A stretch of DNA of 64,000 nucleotides, taken from SIG455 sp045646385. GTDB taxonomy: Bacteria; Bacillota; Clostridia; UMGS1810. The first letter of the stretch is position 1; each line of letters starts with the position of its first letter. Shown piece after piece: positions 62,817 through 64,000 of the stretch. The notes beneath the pieces are model-generated. The model was not told where the DNA came from and made no database searches. It saw nothing but the letters and a program-made list of their open reading frames with translations. The translations under genes were made by a program, and so were the position numbers. Location of the stretch: NCBI GenBank assembly GCA_045646385.1, contig JAZRKQ010000017.1, positions 1 through 64,000 on the forward strand, in the 5' to 3' direction.

Positions 62817-64000
62817 ATGAGCACAGTTGCTGTGATAGGTGCAGGTGCGTCAGGTATAGTAGCGGCACTCAGAGCTTGCAGGAGACATCGTGTTATTTTG
62901 CTTGACGGTAACGATAAATGCGGCAAAAAAATATTGCTTACGGGCAACGGGCGTTGTAATTACTGGAACAGCGTTCTTGGAACTCAAATGTACGAAACTG
63001 ATTGTAAAGATAATCTGGACGTGCTTTTTAGTGAAGATAACATTTCCGATACTTTGCATTGGCTTGAGAAAATCGGTATATATCCTAAGATTAAAAACGG
63101 ATATTATTATCCATATTCAAATCAGGCAGCGAGCATAAGAGAGATTTTTCAAAAGAAAATAATTGAAAGCGCTATTGAGTTTAAAACAAACTTCAAGGTG
63201 GCAGATATAAAAAAAGAAAACGATGGATTTATACTTATTTCTGATAGCGGTAAAACTGTTAAATGCGATAAGGTCGTTCTTGCAACAGGATCTAAAGCCG
63301 CACCAAAAACAGGAAGCGACGGAAGCGGATATATTCTTGCGAAAAAGACAGGTCACACAATAAATTCTGTTTTACCTGCATTAACGGGGCTTGTGTCGTC
63401 GGGTAAATTTTTAAAAGAATGGGAAAAAATTCGTTGTGATGCAAAGGTGAGCCTTTTTTCAAACGGTAAGTTTGTGAAAGATGATATTGGTGAAATACAA
63501 CTTACATCTACCGGAATAAGTGGCATATGCACGTTTAACATAAGTGGTGCTGCTGCAAAATGTATGGAAAATGGCGAAAAAGTAACTGTAAAGATAAACT
63601 TTATGCCGCATATTGAAGATGGTTTTTATAACTGGTTTTCAAACCGTTGTGCGATTCTTTCAAATCCAACATTGGAGGAAGCGCTTGAAAGTATTTTTAA
63701 TTATAAACTTATGTTTGTTCTTTTGAAAATGTCGGGTGTTTCTAAAGACGATTACTGGTATAAATTGCCTGAAAACAAAAAGCAAATGCTTTGCAAGATA
63801 ATAGAAGAATTTGAACTTAATATATTAGGTACAGAAAATTTTGAAAGAGCGCAGATTTGTACTGGCGGTGTTCCGTTAAGCGAAGTTAATGCGCAAACAA
63901 TGGAATCCAATGTTCAAAGCGGTTTGTATTTAGTTGGCGAAATATTAGATGTTGACGGCAGATGCGGAGGGTATAATTTGGCATTTGCATTTATCAGCGG
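62817..64000 (+). CDS. HI0933/BaiN-like NAD(P)/FAD-dependent oxidoreductase (partial)
   Basis: 394 codons to the window edge; the 3' end is missing, probably only a few residues since members are about 400-420. FAD motif VIGAGASGIVAALRAC (residues 5-20), GNDKCGKKILLTGNGRCN (family signature, about 31-48), VVLATGSKAAPKTGSDGSGY and ICTGGVPLSEVNAQTMES, then GRCGGYNLAFAFISG. AAGGAGGAG precedes ATG. The physiological reaction of most members is unknown; BaiN acts on bile acids. Confidence 0.9.
   Translation, partial: MSTVAVIGAGASGIVAALRACRRHRVILLDGNDKCGKKILLTGNGRCNYWNSVLGTQMYETDCKDNLDVLFSEDNISDTLHWLEKIGIYPKIKNGYYYPYSNQAASIREIFQKKIIESAIEFKTNFKVADIKKENDGFILISDSGKTVKCDKVVLATGSKAAPKTGSDGSGYILAKKTGHTINSVLPALTGLVSSGKFLKEWEKIRCDAKVSLFSNGKFVKDDIGEIQLTSTGISGICTFNISGAAAKCMENGEKVTVKINFMPHIEDGFYNWFSNRCAILSNPTLEEALESIFNYKLMFVLLKMSGVSKDDYWYKLPENKKQMLCKIIEEFELNILGTENFERAQICTGGVPLSEVNAQTMESNVQSGLYLVGEILDVDGRCGGYNLAFAFIS

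Noticed and set aside
62699..62947. N-terminal extension of the PHP protein to 62947
   Set aside because: It would cross the divergent promoters and read antisense to the flavoprotein start; GGAGG supports ATG 62698.

Overview
The window comes from a low-GC, spore-forming, fermentative member of the Clostridia. The evidence is SpmA/SpmB, SpoIVB and an alpha/beta SASP (sporulation), S-layer-homology (SLH) surface proteins, an ECF transporter, pyruvate formate-lyase, RNase Y, a paired GlgC/GlgD pyrophosphorylase, and many near-consensus sigma-A promoters (17-base spacers) and GGAGG-type ribosome sites. No rRNA or tRNA gene was seen, so placement below class is not possible. There is no CRISPR array, prophage or intact insertion sequence.

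Layout. 1-1000: a tandem ~212-bp repeat runs into a 5'-truncated DNA-alkylation-repair gene. 1.1-6.8 kb: putP, an Lrp regulator, and a three-gene proton-translocating transhydrogenase (pntAA-pntAB-pntB) whose PntB carries two almost identical nucleotide-binding dIII domains. 6.9-13.3 kb: lipid kinase, CPBP protease, SLH-anchored GH18, a ribbon-helix-helix regulator, spmA-spmB, spoIVB. 13.3-26.4 kb: glycogen cluster, malQ (with an FAD/Rieske oxidoreductase) divergent from glgB-glgC-glgD-glgA-glgP-GH13. 26.4-33.9 kb: patatin/small protein/acyltransferase operon, then an SLH-PstS-like protein followed by ecfT and a fused EcfA-EcfA'-S gene. 33.9-37.2 kb: pflB-pflA behind a ZTP riboswitch. 37.2-43.2 kb: GH28-like protein with divergent AraC regulator, DUF2156 and GNAT proteins, a CmpB-type membrane protein, azlCD. 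43.2-50.9 kb: two-OB-fold SSB-like protein, SASP, an unknown membrane-anchored protein, a uracil-type permease behind an unassigned leader/attenuator, a nicotinamidase-like hydrolase, citrate synthase, an anion transporter. 51-57.7 kb: complete argG-C-J-B-D-F operon with an ArgR-type operator. 57.8-64 kb: rny-ymdB, a solute-binding lipoprotein, a PHP phosphoesterase, and a partial HI0933-type flavoprotein cut by the window end.

How the genes work together. The glycogen cluster encodes a full synthesis and breakdown cycle. The arg cluster takes glutamate through the acetyl cycle to citrulline and argininosuccinate; argH is not in the window. Citrate synthase and transhydrogenase supply carbon and reducing power for biosynthesis. 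ZTP control links formate production by Pfl to one-carbon/purine status.

The most unusual signals are the duplicated dIII of PntB, in which both copies lack the usual Lys-Arg-Ser NADP-phosphate loop; the SLH-PstS/ECF cluster; the unassigned leader of the NCS2 permease; hairpins that bury the Shine-Dalgarno of the next gene; and a histone-H1-like tail on glycogen phosphorylase.
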